A DNA stretch of 64,000 nucleotides from assembly GCA_951804985.1 (NCBI GenBank), contig OX638132.1, positions 13,559,529 to 13,623,528 on the forward strand. Direction: 5' to 3'. How positions within the stretch are numbered: the stretch's first letter is position 1; the number at the start of each line of letters is the position of its first letter. Origin of the DNA: Dryomyza anilis. Lineage: Eukaryota > Arthropoda > Insecta > Diptera > Dryomyzidae. Below are positions 1 to 12,590 of the stretch, in pieces. The notes under the pieces are model-generated. The model saw only the letters and a program-made list of their open reading frames with translations, was not told the origin of the DNA and made no database searches. A program made the position numbers and the translations under genes.

Positions 1-1496
1 TTTGGCATCGTTTGAAGTATGTATTGGTCCTTTTAAACATACTCATGTTTGAAAACAAACAAAAAAATGAAATTAGATGTAAATAAAAGTATTCTTGCAA
101 TATTCTTCTTGTATACTCGGTGACCGCCGTTTTATGCATACGTGTCTTTTGATGTTTGTTGAGAAAACGTATTCGTATCGGTAATACGAAGTCATTTGTA
201 AATTTAAAAAATATACAAATTGTGGTACAAACAGTACAAATAGTAACAAATAATATCATTTATTAGTGCAGTATATATAATTTAATTGTTCCTGAAAGTT
301 TTGCTAAAAATATTGTGAAAAGCCGACACGGTTCAAACGGCATGGTTTTTTACAACAGGATCCGCGAATTCCTTGCCAACACTATGTGCTGCACTGTGCT
401 GTACTTGCAGTTTAAATTCAATTATTTATTTATGCATTTAAAAATTCGTATATGAATTCAAATATTATTAATTCCCACTGTGCATGTTTAATGATTTTTA
501 TAAAGAATAAATACAAAAAAAGGAAAACAATATTTTGTTTTTATTTTCAGAATTCTTTTCCAAATATTTAGATATGTTTTTATGCAAACATACTACTTTT
601 TGCACTGAAACCACTGAGTTTCTCTGGAAACATATTTATATTCAGGGCGTTCCAAATCATGTTATATTTTAAACATATTTATGTTTCGGTCCAAATATTT
701 ATTTTGTTTGGATGTAGTAATTATTATGTTTCTATTAGAACATATACCATTTTAAGGGGAAACATCAAAATGTTTCCGTGATATCATAATGTAAATCAGA
801 GCTCATTACAACACTGTTCAAGTCTCAAGACAACCCTGTTTACAAATGATTTATCAGGCAATTATATATTATGTTTACAAAAAATTCCAAACATACAAGT
901 TAATGCCTGCAAAATTATGTTTGGGAGAGCCATTTTTTTGCATCGTGTAGGAAAAAACTGAGTATGCAATAAGAATATGCATACTGTAGATATATGATAT
1001 TTTCAAATTAGGGACATTTGTATTTTTTATTCAAAATTGATTACCTATATAAAAGAGCACCAAAATGAATTTATCAGGGAATATTTTAAAAAGTGGAACA
1101 ATAAGAAAGATGGGAGTAATTTTGATAGTTAGTTTGGATAATGCTCTAGATAACCATACATCATTTTATTTTGTTTTTCATTAAATCTTAATGATAAAAA
1201 AAATTCTCTAAATAAATCAAAATTTTCCGATTTCCTATTAGCATTCATTAGTATATAAAAATTAGTCTGGACAGTTAATAGAAAAATTTCCTTTAATTGT
1301 GTTTGTTAAACAATTTTTCCACAGAACTATATTTTTTTAAATTGTAAGAAACGTTACGCCAAAAACGTTACGTAATAGAAAAAAACTGAGTATGCAGTGA
1401 AACTCAGCATCATTTTTATTTTTTAATTCAGTACGATGTATCTCAGCCCTAATGTCATCGATTTTAACTAAACTTTAAAAATTGGATGTTACTCAT
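1..1496. other. AT-rich intergenic DNA, no gene seen
   Basis: Very AT-rich sequence with stops in all frames and no codon bias. Around 590-960 the word 'aaacat' and its variants recur (for example 'ggaaacatat', 'aacatattta', 'gaaacatc'), which suggests a degraded repeat. The part from about 945 to 1400 belongs to a dispersed family listed separately. No promoter or exon could be supported. Confidence 0.5.
945..1400 (-). repeat. Fragments of dispersed repeat family B (ACTGAGTATGCAG end)
   Basis: The sequence has the signature words of a family seen better at 4736-6240 and 18830-19512: 'acgttacgtaatagaaaaa' followed by 'actgagtatgcag', and, in inverted order here, the 'tagttagtttggataatgctctagataaccatacatcat' part, whose complement occurs near 4890-4925. 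No coding capacity is visible. Orientation and ends are approximate because the copy is broken and rearranged. Confidence 0.5.
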
Positions 1497-1499
1497 ATT

Positions 1500-1940
1500 A
1501 CTTAAGATCACCACACCAAACTCACCACATCAAAACTCATTAAATCAAAATATGTCTGCATGTTCCGAATAGACGTCAAAACGGCTGAACTGAATTGAAT
1601 AAAATTTTTGATGTATGTTGGGTCTGGGCAGAGCATAGGCTATATCTTGATGAGATTGGTGTCGTGGCACCTCCCATATACTACGACAACAAAACTCACC
1701 ACACTAAAATTCACCACACCAAAACTCAACACACAAACTCACCACACTAAAACTTCAACTGGTAAAAACTATACGGGATAGAATTCTACCCGAAAGCGTT
1801 CTACCGGAAATAATTTTTGTTACTACATTTATAACACAAAAAAAAAAAACGTCCACAGCGAATATAAAATAAATATAATAAAAATGTTCTTTATATTAAT
1901 AAACTCCATATCCTTGCATTCACAAAATCTTTGCACGGAA
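1500..1940 (-). mobile_element. Truncated mini-me-like element, inverted
   Basis: Read on the minus strand this stretch begins with 'cgtgcaaagattttgtgaatgcaaggatatggag', then carries 'gttttagtgtggtgag' units, then 'gggaggtgccacg', 'tatagcctatg' and 'gacgtctattcggaaca'. These blocks occur in the same order in the longer copies at 15174-16682 and 57848-58792. The internal CTCACCACACTAAAA units are the complement of the minisatellite in the 15 kb copy. The GACA-rich tail is missing. Confidence 0.6.
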
Positions 1941-2499
1941 TTCAAAATGGAATACCATAAAGATTTTCCTTATACTCGTCTAAAAATACATTATTAAAAA
2001 AAAATCCCGAATTATATAAGAAATATCCTAAATAAAAAAATAAATCTCATCATATATGATGATATATTTTAATTCGTATATTAAAAATATATATCTGTGT
2101 TACATATGATCCGCACTCGTTTAAATTATAAATCCATTTTCCCTATGCGAACATTTTTTAAATCAGAATCGTTTTTCATTTTTTTTAAATCAGAAACGAA
2201 TCAAAATTTAATTCTTTGTTTAAGCACAGAGATTTTGAAATGTCAACATATGTTACAATATAAATATTTCTCATAATTTATAATGTGCAAACGAAACGTG
2301 ATCTTGTTCCTGCAGCTTCATTCTTGTTCTTGCATTAAAGGGTCTATTTTTCATTATTTTCTGTTCATATTGTGATTATTCAAAATATCGTCGTCGCAAA
2401 TTATTATAGCTGACAAAGATTTCTCTTTTACATAAAATACTCCATAGATAATTAAAACAAATTTTTATAGAGTCTTTTCGAATAGAGAATTAAACCAGT
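1941..2499. other. AT-rich intergenic DNA, nothing recognised
   Basis: No open frame of meaning, no RNA gene and no clear repeat boundary. Short palindromic AT runs such as 'tcatatatgatgatatat' are present and are expected in DNA of this composition. Confidence 0.4.
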
Positions 2500-3125
2500 T
2501 GGGAAGGTTAGATCACATGGGAAATTTTAAATTTGGTGTTATTATGATTGTTAGGATTATCAAAATTATAGTCGGTCTAAGCCGACTCTAAATACCCTAC
2601 ACACATGTGTGGTTACCATTCAAAGTGGTATATTGTACACCAGGGTATACGAATCCTGAAAATAATTACAAACTTTCAATCGCTGAAGAATTTCCATTCA
2701 TTTGATACCTATATTTACAAATGGGTAGGTGTACCGAATTTAGATTTTTTTGGAACCACATGTCGTACCGGCGAAAAACATTATTTTCATGTATTTGAGC
2801 ATGATTTCAATATATATTTGTCCAAAAAAGTTTACCTAAGTAAAATTGATCTGCAGATGTAAATTTAATATGTGGTATTTGATGATAAGTGGTCGGTTCT
2901 AAGGTCACAATAGACCGATGCCAATTTTCTTGTTCAGACAGCTTAGATATATAAGTAATCTAAATTTTCATTGCTCTAGCTCTTCAACTTTTTCTGTAAT
3001 CGTGATTTCAACAGACAGACGGACATCGCTAAATTGACTCCATACCGGAGATGCTTTCTTCTGGGTGTTACAAACAGCATACCAAACTGAATATACCCTT
3101 TCATTCTTAGTGTAGGGTATAAAAA
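2500..3125 (+). mobile_element. Non-autonomous element family A, copy 1
   Basis: A dispersed repeat with 'gtcggtctaagccgac' followed by 'taccctacac' on the left and 'agtgtagggtata' on the right, so the inner part is bounded by inverted TACCCTACAC/GTGTAGGGTA. Shared internal words include 'ggttaccattcaaagtggt', 'gacagacggacatcgctaaattgactc' and 'cttctgggtgttacaaac'. The same order occurs at 19725-20412 and, split by an insertion, at 23270-24966. The 85-codon open frame inside (from 2605) is a chance frame in the repeat: it is not kept intact in the other copies. Confidence 0.7.
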
Positions 3126-4735
3126 CTATCGTAATTTATTTTCATTTTGGATTTCATTTAACAATTATCAAACTTTAATTTCGTTTTACAATGGTATTTT
3201 ACTGAAATAAACCTCTCTATAGTTTTTAAATATTCAACATTCTTGAGATTTCTTTCAATTTTTCAAAACTCCACTTATGTGCATGTGTCCAATACATAGT
3301 GGCACCGTTACTAATACTTAATATAGCACCGATCAGAACTAATTTGTACATAACTTTCAATTTCTATGAAAACATGCTGCCTCTGATGATGATGACAATG
3401 GTGGTGGTTATTCTGCTGTTCTGTTCTTGACTCCACCAAAATACACGCGCGGTCCACTATAAATAAAAATTGAGTAAAAACGGCAGAAAAACTGTGAAAA
3501 AAAAAATACTCAAAACTCAAGCGGAAAACATCTGCCCCTGTTGACTGGCACCACTTTAGTTACACAAAATTTTGAAAAAAAAAATCCAGGAGTTGGTTTT
3601 TTTTGGTGTGTTGTTATTGCACGTTGTAAGTCCGGTACATTATGCGAACAGCATCAACATTGTGGGGGTTGTAGACCGTACAAAATGCGTGGACAGTCGT
3701 CGACATGTTGGACAAATAATCTAAAAATACAGATGCAGAAATATGGCAGGACCAACAGACACAGGCAGTCGGAATCTATGCAAACAACAAATACTTTATG
3801 GGGTTTGCCAATTTATATTTGAGAATAATCAGCAAAATGAAACGGTTTTTTCGCTAACATCATTCTATAAAAAAAAACCAAACAAAAAAAGAATTTCCAT
3901 AGATTTTTCATACAGAAATAAAGCATTTAAACTATTTATTTTTACTTTTTCTTTTATGCATAACTTAAAAACTTAACAAGGTAAAAAGAAAAATTATATC
4001 ACAAATGAAGAAGTTTTTAAAAATAGTTTAAGATTTATATTTCCGAATAAGGTGGAACGAAACCGTTTAATATCAATGAAGATGATCTTCGGAAACCGAA
4101 TTGTCATATTTCTAGCAGTTTTCCGGGATAAATAAGCTATCCTTGCGATAATTCCATACGATGTAGGACGGTTGTTTTCCCACAATTGTTTTCCCACTTT
4201 TGTGAATTGTTTTGTTGACGCCATGATCGATCACTTATTATGTTTACGGGTTTTTAGTATTATTTGTTTTGACCACAATATCCGCAGTTATATTTGTCAA
4301 ATAATTTCGTTTACCCCCCTTATATATGTATATTTTTCTAAAAGTTCAAAGTAAAAGAAAAATTTCAGAACTTTAGAAAAATAGTTGTCCCATTTTTTTT
4401 TTAAATAAAGTTTTTTTATATATTAATAACATATTTTTTTAATACTAATGAAATACAAAGACTTTGGTTTTTTAAATACTTTTTAAATAACAATTTTCCT
4501 CTAAACGATACTTTCTTTGTAAAAGTATTTTATATTGATTATAATGGTTTTATCACATTACTTTAATAGTTCAATTAATGTGACGCAAACTATTAATAAC
4601 ACTACCCAACACGATTTTTGCCATTCGCTGGTTCTGAGTTTTTGTTTTCTATTACATAACGTTTTTGCCATTTTATTTTTAAGCCGTTCTCACCAACTAC
4701 TTAGAATAAAAAAATATAGTACTTAAAAGCAATTT
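3126..4735. other. Intergenic DNA, no supported gene
   Basis: Several short open frames occur, the most protein-like being a 76-codon frame on the minus strand (4224-3994) beginning MASTKQF. I could not match any of them to a family, and their composition follows the surrounding AT content. A GC-richer patch at 3625-3780 has no clear function. Confidence 0.4.
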
Positions 4736-6240
4736 TTCTTTAAATTGTCCAGACTAATTTTAACATACTAATGAATGATAATATCCTAATTAGTTTTTAA
4801 GATAATTGGATCTAAACTCGGAACATTTTTAATTTTTTTTAGAGATTTTTTTTACCATTTAGGACCTAATGATATTCAAAAAAATAATGTATGGTTATCT
4901 AGAGCATAATCCAAACTAACTATCAAAATAACTATAACAAAATAACAAGCAATTTTCAACAAAAATACTAAGAACTCTAATCTGAAAATATGATTACTTC
5001 CTCTATTACGTAGCATTTTTGAGAAAAATTCGGTTAAAAACGGCTATTTTCAGTAATTTGAATGTCAAATACACAAGCATTTTATCAGTTTTTAACGGAA
5101 ACTGGGTTGATAGAGCATATTTTAAAAATGAGAACTGATACAAAACAGTTAGTAATATTCATCATTAGGTTAAACTATGTACCGCATAATCATCTATCAT
5201 TTTCTAATTTATCATTACAAAGCTAAAAAAAGCGTTCAAAAATGGTTTAAAAAAATCTATATTTTTAGAGTTTAGATTCAAATATCTTAAAAACCTAGCG
5301 GCATAATAGTATTTATCGGTATATTGTAATTAGACTTGACAATTGAGAGAAAAACTGCGTCAGTAATTTGTATTTCAAATACACAAGCATTTTAAATTTC
5401 AACATTTTTTAACGGAAACTGGGTTGATAGAGCATATTTTAAAAATGAGAACTGATACAAAAAAGTCAGTAATTTTCATTATTCACAGTATGCCATTCGT
5501 ATCGATATCGTTACGAGATCAATACGAGTAAATGGAGATATCACACGATACCGGATCCGTTCACGTAACGATATCGACCGTCTAATTGGACCTATATGGT
5601 AGGTAGATATCGAAACGTTCTGTCGGAGTTTTCTCTATACGAGAAAATGTGCGAAATCGGAACAATATCGAAGAAAAAATGATCAAAATTCAAGATTGCT
5701 GCAAAAAATATTGCGATATCAATTTGATAAATGTTTAAATATCGTATCTTGTCAAAGAATTTGAATGTACGAAAATGTTTAAAAATTAGAATCGAGAATG
5801 CAACAAGATCGAGCTTTTTTATCAAAGTTATTCGAGAAAGCTTCGAGGCATTGAAGTTCTCCGAGACATGGCTTAGTGGCATGGGTTAGTTTGAACTACG
5901 TTCAGCATAATCATTTATCATTTTCTTATTTATCATTAGATTCACAAGGCTAAAAAAATCGTTCAAAAATGGTTTAAATAAAATCTATATTTTTAGAGTT
6001 TAGATTTAAATATCTAAAACCCTAGCGGAATAATAGTATTTATCGGTAAGTTGTAATTAGTCTTGACAATTGAGAGTAAATTTGCGTTTACAGTTTTTGG
6101 AAAAACTGGTTATATAAGAGTCTGTTATTCTAAAAAGTGGCTAAAAAGGCCCTGAAAATTCATGAACAATTTTCTTAAAAACGTTACGTAATAGAAAAAA
6201 AACTGAGTATGCAGTCAAAATCAACAGCCACGAATTATAT
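4736..6240 (+). repeat. Dispersed repeat family B, long copy with internal duplication
   Basis: The left part ('ggacctaatgatattcaaa...tggttatctagagcataatcca') and right end ('acgttacgtaatagaaaaaaaactgagtatgcag') recur at 18830-19512 and in pieces at 945-1400. The block 'cacaagcattttat...aacggaaactgggttgatagagcatattttaaaaatgagaactgatac' appears twice, near 5072-5150 and 5381-5460, so the copy contains a partial internal duplication. A foreign segment of about 400 bases sits at 5482-5885. No coding remains are visible, so the class of element is unknown. Confidence 0.6.
5482..5885. repeat. Segment rich in GATATCG palindromes inserted in family B
   Basis: Composition changes sharply here: 'atcgatatcgttacgagatc', 'acgatatcgacc', 'ttgcgatatcaat'. 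The motif GATATCG also dominates the array at 25715-26290. Family B sequence resumes immediately after it ('gggttagtttgaactacgttcagcataatcat' against 'aggttaaactatgtaccgcataatcat' earlier). The 96-codon minus-strand frame in it has no recognisable product. Confidence 0.45.
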
Positions 6241-9200
6241 AGAATTGATGTATGGAATGTCCATGGCAAAAATGTTTCTCGTTTTGTTGAGTAGTGTAAT
6301 CAATAGTATTGCATTATAAAATAAACTATTAAAATAATAGTAAAATTACTATTTTATCAATAACATGAACTATTGTTGGCCATCTTATTATTTAAAAAAT
6401 ATTACAAAATACTATAAAAACTATTGAATTATTAGGAAAAACTATTTTTTCATGTCCTATAGCATCAATAGTCGTACTATTGGTTTTTTGTATTGTGTAT
6501 GTCTCTGTCGGTATTTTTCACCTTACTACTGGAATTTAAGAGTCAATGGAAATTTTAGTATAAAAAAGTAATGGAAATATTTAAATTAAAGTTTAAGATA
6601 TATGGATAAAACTCGGAAATTTTTGTTTTTTTTTTAATAATCTTGAAATATTTTTAATATTTAAGATCTAATGATAAAAAAGATACTGTTTTGTGATTAT
6701 ACAGGTTTTGAAAAAATATACTAATTATTAATAGAGAGTTCCTAAAAATACATTCACGTATATGCATTTTTTTTCAATTTTATTCATTCCGAATAAATAA
6801 AATGAAATGAAAACTGAAATTTACAAAATTTCACTAATGAATATAAAATAAAAATAAATAAAAAATTTCATTTTAATATTCTGTGAAGACATAAGGGTTT
6901 TTTAAATATTCTATGTTTAAAAAATTTTAATATCTTCAGTGTTCAGGTTTTTCTCACTAAATAGGGGTTCATTTGAATAGTTGGCATACATATGGACCAT
7001 ACAAAATTCATATTATCTAGAAAATGTTTTATATTTGTTAATTTGTTAAAATTTGCTGCATTTGAATTAAGTATTGTTAAATTTATAAACATAATTTGAC
7101 TATTTTGAAGAATGTATATTGGAATTTTTTATCATTTCGTCAGAACCCCTTCAAACCCCCGGGCCTGAAGTAACCTTTTGGGAAAGAGACTTTGAATTGA
7201 AAACATGGCGACTTATTTAAATAAAGTAGTTTTACTTGAAGAAAGTTTCTAATTTAAAAGCCTGGAATTATATTTTAAACAAGACAAATTTTTAGCACAA
7301 AACGTATTCCCTTTGAAATCATATTATAGAAATCATTATAAGTAGTTTTAAAATCTATATCAATACTTAATGTGTGGGTTTTGGCATATTTGGCATATTT
7401 TATATTCTAGAAATAGTTTGACATATTTATCTACTAGTCTAAACAACTATAAAGATCCAAGAGTAAATTTTTAAATTAAAAAGCCAACAATATTCAAACA
7501 GACCCTAAAACCCAATCAATTGACTCGCACATAACTCAATCATTATCGACAAATCAAAACATTTTGGTTGCAATTTTTTAAGGTACTCGAAAATCAAAAA
7601 GCGTAACACGAGATTACATGATCGTGACCAATAAAAATACGTTAAAAAAATGTTATATAATTTACTTATATAAAAATAAAACGAAATAAAAAAAAACTAT
7701 ACAAAAAATTACACATCACACAATGCAACCCCTAAAACTGTTTTTTTTTGCACATAAAAAAAACAGCTAATCGTCAGAAAAATGTGCGGCATTAAGAGAT
7801 TTTTTTTAGCAGGACTTTGTAAAAACTACCCCTGCATATGTACACCCTCTGGAACAAAAAATTTGTTGGGGTGATTTTCATTTTGCATATTCTATGTGAA
7901 AATATTAACAGAATGAGTGAAAAGTGGATTTTTTTTCTTTTTTGGTTCACATAAAAAACAGGTAGGTACCAAGGGTTATATTTTTTACCGCAAGGTGATG
8001 ATCAGCGTAAAAATTCGAATTCACTGACAAAAAAAAGACTTATTGGAAAATTGATGCTAGGTATCTGTTATTTGTAACTGAACAGACAGGCCATAGATCA
8101 GGTTGTTTTCTTTTTTGTATATTTTAAGCCATATTTAGTCCTTTTAAAACGCTGCGGTATTGTCTGCGTTCGAGTTAGAGTTTCATGGGTTTTAAGGAAA
8201 TATGAGCATTTTTTTAAAGGACACACACAGGACACAAACAGGTGATGGATTTTTTTGTTTGTTTGTTTGATTTATAGCATTGTTTTGGAAAACGGTCTTT
8301 GATATAGATTTTTGATGTGTCAGATTTGCAAGCAATAACATTTGATATGATTGTCAAAAGATGTCAAGCATCAAAGGGTCTTAAAATATATAAAGATGTA
8401 GATAGAAGTGTAGCAACTTTGTCAGTTATCTGATAACCGGATGTGGTTTTTATTACATTCACTTCAAGGTGAGGCGAATATTGATTTCAGAGACTTCTCA
8501 GGTTGTGGACAAGAAGGCAACCACGTTGGTAAACACCCCGCAAAAAAAAAACATGAAAAGTGGGTGAAAACTTCAGTTCAAATTACTGGAAAAGTTAAAA
8601 CAAGTTGAGAGTATTTTCAAGCATAGGCGTAACCTATCGATTTAAATGTGCAAACCACAAAGATTACATGAAGCACGAGTTTTTCGCAGCTGTTTTCTAA
8701 AAACAAATACACTTCATGTCTAATAATTGCAACAGCTGACCATAGTAAATTTTACGAAAAATAAAAATAAATGCAGCATGACAATTGCGAAATTTTAGAA
8801 CATACTTTCGTTATCCTTTCGGAATGGAACCCTTTGCAATTACTATGCAAAAATGCAATTTCTCAACTACCATGACAACCACTATTTTGATATATACAAT
8901 AAATTTCACCTGGTTTCATGGTATTGCCTAAATCAGACAATTGTCTGATGTTTCAAGTTTCATATACCTTAAATCCACAATACTCAAGTAGGCACCCTTT
9001 TTTCAAAAACAAAAAAAAAAAGGAAATGTACCTTGCAAAGTGTTCTGAATGGTACATCATCAATTTCCCTAACAAAAGATATGACAAATATTTTTTTCGT
9101 TTTCACTCATGCCGCATATTTTGGCAAGATGCAAAATTTTTCTCTATTTTTCTAAAATCTTTTGTATTTTTAGCTTCAAAGTATATGGCATATAAATAGG

Positions 9201-10234
9201 TGTTTTCAAAGGCTGCATTTTATAGCATAGGGGTTGTCTATGTTACATTTTAACAGCTGGTGCATCAGGTTTTGTCAATGAAGTGTCCTGTCAGAGGCGT
9301 CATTAACGCTCGCTGATTGAAACGTATTGCAAGTTTTTCTCATTTTTTTTGTCGTTTTTGGGTTGATTTCATAGATTTTTTTTCCATATATTTGCAAGAT
9401 CAGCGTAAATAATGTTGGCAAGGGTTTTTATGCTAAAAGAGTTCTATTGATTTGGGCTATTGTTTGATGTTATCCTTTCGTTTTTCATGACTGCCGGTGG
9501 CAGCTCTTGTGGTTGTTATTCAAATAATGGATTTTCATTTATTTTATGTATTGAGCAGCTGCTGTCCTGAGCAAAATGTGATCATGATGATGCATCTAAA
9601 TCTAAACCCTTTAGTATGTATTGAAATAGAACATTGATATTGAAAATGTTATTTAAATGAAAAATCTATATTCAGTTCATTTATTTTTATTTAACTGAAA
9701 ATATTTTGATTATTCGTTGAATTTGTATATTTATCAAAGGACCAATTTCCAAAATATTTTTTTAGTTTTTGTTAGTTCCTTAGTTCCGACACAAAATTTT
9801 TGTCATTTTTCTGAAATATTTCGGGCATATTTGCGGAAAACGCACAGATAAATAGAATATTTTGGGAAGGTTGTAAATTTTTGTGGAATTTTTATGGCAA
9901 ATTCACGTCATATTTGAGGAACGGACAGAAAACAGACAGATTTTTGATACAAACTGCGCCTTTGTCAGTTTAAAATATGTTGAAAAAAAATGTTCAAAAA
10001 TATCTCGATCCTGTCAAAAAAATCTGGGGGTATATTCATAATATTAAAATTGAATTAACGTTTAATTTAATTCAAAATACAAACATTTCAAAAGGTTTCG
10101 CTCTGAAAGTAAAACCCAAAATTTTAAATTTTAAAGAAAGTGTATATTTTATAAACCCTGGTCTGATCAAATTTTTCCTTGATCTCGAATATCGACTTCT
10201 ATAACACAACTAAATTAAAGGATACTAACTTGAA
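6241..10234. other. Intergenic DNA, nothing supported
   Basis: About 4 kb without a gene. The piece at 6290-6500 is packed with ACTATT and its complement ('actattaaaataatagtaaaattactatt') and may be a degraded palindromic MITE. The rest (7500-10200) has many short AT frames but no conserved motif, tRNA or exon. Some stretches (8060-8560, 9230-9560) are less AT-rich and less repetitive and could hold regulatory DNA, but nothing in the sequence proves it. Confidence 0.4.
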
Positions 10235-10860
10235 GGTCTACTATAATCTACACTAAGAAAACAAAGATGTTTGCTAGAAATGTCACATCCTAAACTAAGA
10301 AAAAGTCAAGTATTAAAATTAAATAAAATTTATTTAAATTTGATTTAAGTACTTTTTGTAATAAAAGAAGTAATACTCCATACAAAAAAATAATACGCGC
10401 GATTTAATTTCAAATTAAATAAAAAAAAGTATTTAATTTTATTACGTACGCATTTAATTCATTATTTTAAAAAAATATGTTATAGAAATATTTTTAACAA
10501 CATTAAAGTATGCTTTTTGAAAGTGACCACTACAAAATTATGTAATATGTGAGAGTGATAAAAACTTTTGAAAAAAAAAGAAAAAACAAATTATCTGTTC
10601 CTAACCTTCTTCAATAAAATAAAGTTTTAATTTACCAATTGACATGTTTATGATGTTGTGATTAAATAAAAATTTTATTGTCTTAATTAAAAGTAATATA
10701 AAGTATTTACTTCCAATTTTATTACGTGCGTTATAAATTTAACTAAAAAGTATATACTACAATTTTAAATAAAAAGTATTTAATTTAAACGCGTACGAAA
10801 AGTATTTACATTTATTACGTTTTGATTCAATTCTATTACTTTTTTCCCTCAGCGTATCAA
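10235..10860. mobile_element. Palindromic MITE-like element (AAAGTATTTAATTT units)
   Basis: The segment starts near 'ctacactaagaaaac' and ends near 'tttttccctcagcgta', which are imperfect inverted repeats. Between them lie several units of the type 'aaaaagtatttaatttt' followed by 'attacgtacg' or 'aaacgcgtacg', in both orientations. No open frame. This is the structure expected of a miniature inverted-repeat element, but the ends are diverged. Confidence 0.4.
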
Positions 10861-10975
10861 AACATCAATTAACTGCAAATTACTTAGATCATATTTGAGA
10901 TAAATATTGCTGACGAATAAGTTTCAAACATTTGATTACTTATAGCAAACCTCAATAAAATGTTTTCCTCATTTG

Positions 10976-11055
10976 GTAGGTCCAGTCCAGATTTGAACAT
11001 GTGCTACGTGACCTTTCGCCTCGCAATCTAACGCACTAAACATTGAGATACCGAC
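10976..11055 (-). mobile_element. tRNA-derived SINE, head fragment
   Basis: The complement reads as a decayed tRNA-like head: 'gttagattgcgaggcgaaaggtc' and then a B-box-like 'gttcaaatctggactgga'. It matches the heads at 34827-35135 and 20936-21233 with several substitutions. Only the head is recognisable. Confidence 0.55.
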
Positions 11056-11887
11056 AGACAGCGAAAACTGATTTTTTAGGGCAACCAATTAAATTGCACT
11101 ACCGAATTATTCGGTTACGGCAACCACTGATAATGACTTTTGAATTATTCGGTTGTGACAACCACCTAGTCGGCATGAGTTTGTTTCAATCTCCAAGTCA
11201 GAAAGCATGAGGTTGTTGCAACATCCATGAGGTTGTCAAAAACTCCAATTGAAATTTTATTTAAAGAATGTTTTTTTTTTTATAAATATATAAAACTTAT
11301 ATAGGTAAAAAAGTATATCTACTAATTCCTGTTTCCTGAAATATAATAATAATATTATTAAAGGATACATTTATTATATTATTTCTTCATAATCCAAAAA
11401 AAGACAACATTATTTCCATTGGCATATACTAGCACATATATTTTTATTTATTGAATAAATTAAAATTTTTTATTTTTATTAATATTTATGTATTAATAAA
11501 TTTTCTATTGTTTTTGTATGTGTCCATAACAGTTAACAAGAATCTGGCAACCGAACCGAATCTGATGGACATGAAGTTGCCGTAACAAATGCACGAAGTT
11601 CAATTTTCGCTAACATGGGGTTACGGCAACCACATGTGCAGTTCGCTGACTAACTTTTTGGTTATATTAAAATAAGGTATGTTCATTTTAATGACATGTC
11701 GTTGCAACGAATTTAATTCGGTTGCAACAATGAAACGTTGCTTCGATTTATCTCATGCCAAAAGAGTGTAGAAGAAATAAAGAAACGTTTAGTTTCGTTT
11801 TTTATAATAGGTATATAATATATTATATAATATGTATGTATATACTTTTATTTATTTTGAAAATCATAGTACTTACGCAACAAATAA
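11056..11887. repeat. Probable transposon remnant with GGCAACC / GTTGCAAC motifs
   Basis: The words 'ttacggcaaccac', 'ggttgtgacaaccacc', 'gaggttgttgcaaca', 'gttgcaacga' and 'ggttgcaacaatgaaac' recur in both orientations on either side of an AT-rich centre at about 11260-11520. This suggests an inverted-repeat element with a degraded middle. I cannot define the ends or the family. Confidence 0.35.
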
Positions 11888-12033
11888 TACACCCAGAAAA
11901 AAATACTATATAATAGTTTTTTTACTATTAGTTTTTTACTATTAAAAATAGTCAATAGGATAAATTATTTTTTTAATCGGAAAATACCATTAAGTACTAG
12001 AAAATACTATGACATTGCCATTGAGTTTATATG
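11888..12033 (+). mobile_element. CACCCAG MITE, 3' truncated copy
   Basis: It begins 'tacacccagaaaaaaatactatata' and continues through 'aaaatagtcaataggataaatta', 'accatgacattgccattgagtttatatga', as in the complete copies at 25381-25598 and 28531-28752. It stops abruptly where SINE sequence begins, so about 75 bases including the right terminal repeat are missing. Confidence 0.75.
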
Positions 12034-12291
12034 AACTTCGGCCGTGCTCTCTCACCATTTTGAGCTGTGCGTGTTATATTTGTACTCAAAGTGGTGGGGC
12101 CTACAGTATATTGCCGAATCCGAACGGCGGGTGAGAGCTTTTCATAGGCAATGGTTTTACTCTCGTAGGTTTGCCATTTACTGACGGGAGGTAGTGCGGT
12201 ATAAAAGATGTTGTTAGCCCCAGTCCAGGCTTGAGCCGGGGACTTTTCGGCTCGCAGTCCAACGTACTAACCACTGAGCTACCGCGGCTAC
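12034..12291 (-). mobile_element. tRNA-derived SINE
   Basis: On the minus strand the head reads gccgcggtagctcagtgg (A box) and, after 'ctgcgagccgaaaagtcc', a B-box-like 'ggctcaagcctgg'. The body ('taaatggcaaacctacgagagtaaaaccattgcctatgaaa', 'gtgagagagcacgg') matches the other copies. The 3' end stops inside the CACCCAG MITE at a junction with the shared bases GAA, so it is truncated before the TATTATT tail seen elsewhere. Confidence 0.8.
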
Positions 12292-12296
12292 ATATA

Positions 12297-12590
12297 TTAA
12301 ATATATTTGGCCAAAAAAGTTCACTTCAGTCCGTATGGGGAACCGATATCTAGTTCCCCAAAACAAAAAATCCAAAATTGGTATACCTACCCATTTGTAT
12401 ATATGGGTATCAAATCAAAGGAAATTCTTCAGCGTTTGCAAGTTTGTAGTTATTTTCAGGATTCGTCTACCCTGGTGACATATGCACCACTTTAAGTGGT
12501 GGGTATTTATAGACGGCTTAGACCGACTATAACTTTTACAATTCATACTAACTTCACACATCAACTATCACAATTTCTCTATTTCAAAAT
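12297..12590 (-). mobile_element. Element family A, truncated copy
   Basis: The complement shows 'gtcggtctaagccgtctataaatacccaccac', 'aaagtggtgcatatgtcaccagggtagacgaatcctgaaaataac' and 'cgctgaagaatttcctttgatttgatacccatatataca', which is the left half of family A as at 2585-2830. The right half, with the GACA stretch and the right terminal motif, is missing. A SINE head abuts it. Confidence 0.7.

Noticed and set aside
2500..3125. LTR of a retrotransposon
   Set aside because: The inverted TACCCTACAC motif and lack of TG...CA ends, primer site and any gag/pol remains argue against an LTR.
3994..4224. 76-codon minus-strand frame starting MASTKQFTKVGKQLW
   Set aside because: The first 35 residues look less AT-driven than most frames here, but I could not place it in any family and the second half drifts into AT-rich residues; not enough for a gene call.
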